From NCBI GenBank assembly GCA_900551305.1, contig URVK01000111.1, positions 1-6,007 of the forward strand: a stretch of DNA of 6,007 nt, in the 5' to 3' direction. This document shows positions 5,581 through 6,007 of the stretch, one piece after another (positions within the stretch are counted from its first letter, which is position 1; each line of letters opens with the position of its first letter). A model generated the notes under the pieces. It saw only the letters and a list, made by a program, of their open reading frames with translations. It did no database searches and was not told the DNA's origin. Made by a program: the position numbers and the translations under genes. Source of the stretch: an uncultured Collinsella sp. (GTDB taxonomy: Bacteria; Actinomycetota; Coriobacteriia; Coriobacteriales; Coriobacteriaceae).

Positions 5581-5597
5581 TGCTAGCAATGCTAGTA
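5581..5597. promoter_or_regulatory. Palindromic operator at the TA transcription start
   Basis: CTAGCA-A-TGCTAG (5583-5595) is a perfect 13-base palindrome. The same stretch can be read as TGCTAG direct repeats nine bases apart (5581 and 5590). It covers the predicted transcription start, as expected for autorepression by a ribbon-helix-helix antitoxin. Binding is inferred. Confidence 0.55.
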
Positions 5598-5618
5598 AAT
5601 GCTGAAGGTGAGGTTGAG

Positions 5619-5972
5619 ATGGCTACCGTTGGCAGCATGGCACAGGTGAATGTTCGCGTAGATCGCTCGGTTAAAGAGCGCGCCGAGGAAGCACTGCGGC
5701 TTTCGGGCGGGTCGCTGCCCGAGCTCATCAAAAAGGTGGTGGCCAAGGTCGCGCAGGGTGGCGGGCAGTGCGAGGAAGTGCTTGCGGCCGTCGACGACCG
5801 GCAGCAGGCCGTCGCGCCCGATACTCCGTTCGCCGCGTCGTGGGCAGCGGCAGACCGGCTTTATGCAGATATGGGCATCGCTGCGTCGCCTGTATCCGAC
5901 GATCGCGATTGGGACACAATCTATTCCGAAGCCATGGACGAGCGCTATCGCCAAAAGGGGATGATCCTGTGA
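5619..5972 (+). CDS. RelB/DinJ-like ribbon-helix-helix antitoxin
   Basis: This is a 117-residue protein. The ATG at 5619 is preferred over the in-frame ATG at 5574, because it follows AAGG/GAGG ribosome sites at 5605-5613 and the earlier ATG lies in the promoter. Residues 8-41 (QVNVRVDRSVKERAEEAL... LPELIKKVV) match the ribbon-helix-helix pattern of the RelB/DinJ family: a short DNA-contacting strand followed by two helices, used for dimerisation and operator binding. The remainder, longer than in typical DinJ proteins, ends in a charged region with DWDTIYSEAMDERYRQKG, probably the toxin-neutralising segment. The stop codon overlaps the GTG of the next gene by four bases. The pair would act as a type II toxin-antitoxin module, with the antitoxin repressing its own promoter through the palindrome just upstream. 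Confidence 0.82.
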   Translation: MATVGSMAQVNVRVDRSVKERAEEALRLSGGSLPELIKKVVAKVAQGGGQCEEVLAAVDDRQQAVAPDTPFAASWAAADRLYADMGIAASPVSDDRDWDTIYSEAMDERYRQKGMIL

Positions 5973-6007
5973 GCGGGGCTCCCCTCAAAATAATGGTGGA
6001 TGCCAAC
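5969..6007 (+). CDS. Probable PIN-domain toxin, first 13 codons
   Basis: A GTG at 5969 overlaps the antitoxin TGA by four bases (GTGA) and follows AAAAGGGG (5953-5960) at eight bases. The visible product ends in KIMVDAN, which is how the first strand of PIN-domain ribonucleases (VapC type) begins; the Asp would be the first metal-binding acidic residue. The window ends here, so the rest of the active site cannot be seen. An in-frame ATG at 5993 is an alternative start but would leave little before the core strand. Confidence 0.65.
   Translation, partial: MSGAPLKIMVDAN

Noticed and set aside
5574..5618. Upstream in-frame ATG for the antitoxin
   Set aside because: It lies in the predicted -10 box and its codons cover the operator palindrome; ATG 5619 has good ribosome sites.

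Overview
The window is GC-rich bacterial DNA with strong G/C preference at third codon positions, except for a short AT-rich promoter around 3001-3060. GatCAB amidotransferase genes, actinobacterial-style stretches in GatB, a CtpC-like metal P-type ATPase preceded by a DUF6110-type small protein, and the compact gene style suggest a Coriobacteriia gut actinobacterium, most likely Collinsella or a close relative. That placement is inference from gene content and style, not from a marker comparison. All recognised genes lie on the + strand.

Layout. (1) Positions 1-2605 hold the 3' part of gatA and a complete gatB, overlapping by one base (TAATG). They encode two subunits of the tRNA-dependent amidotransferase that converts Glu-tRNAGln and/or Asp-tRNAAsn to Gln-tRNAGln/Asn-tRNAAsn. 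GatB appears to carry an extra segment of roughly 60 residues. (2) Positions 2606-3139 are a 534-base non-coding region packed with structure. It contains a 38-bp near-perfect inverted repeat just after the gatB stop, two tandem ~125-bp diverged modules that each end in a strong intrinsic terminator, and a short extragenic palindrome. An AT-rich promoter follows, with in-phase direct repeats at the -35 and a dyad over the -10. The last part is a leader of about 80 nt that can fold into three consecutive hairpins. (3) Positions 3140-5547 form a two-gene metal-transport operon: an 81-residue single-span membrane protein (DUF6110 type, resembling mycobacterial PacL proteins) and a 691-residue P1B-type ATPase with a degenerate HMA-like N-terminus and a YSC motif in place of CPC. 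A strong terminator closes it. (4) Positions 5550-6007 start a toxin-antitoxin operon: promoter, palindromic operator, a RelB/DinJ-like antitoxin, and the first 13 codons of a probable PIN-domain toxin that starts inside the antitoxin stop codon and runs off the window.

How it fits together. The gatAB part is housekeeping. The best candidate for a little-described system is the small membrane protein plus ATPase with its elaborate upstream control region. It has the architecture of the mycobacterial PacL1-CtpC metal-efflux platform, but its small partner lacks a histidine-rich metal-binding tail and its ATPase lacks the usual intramembrane proline. The TA pair downstream is transcriptionally separate.
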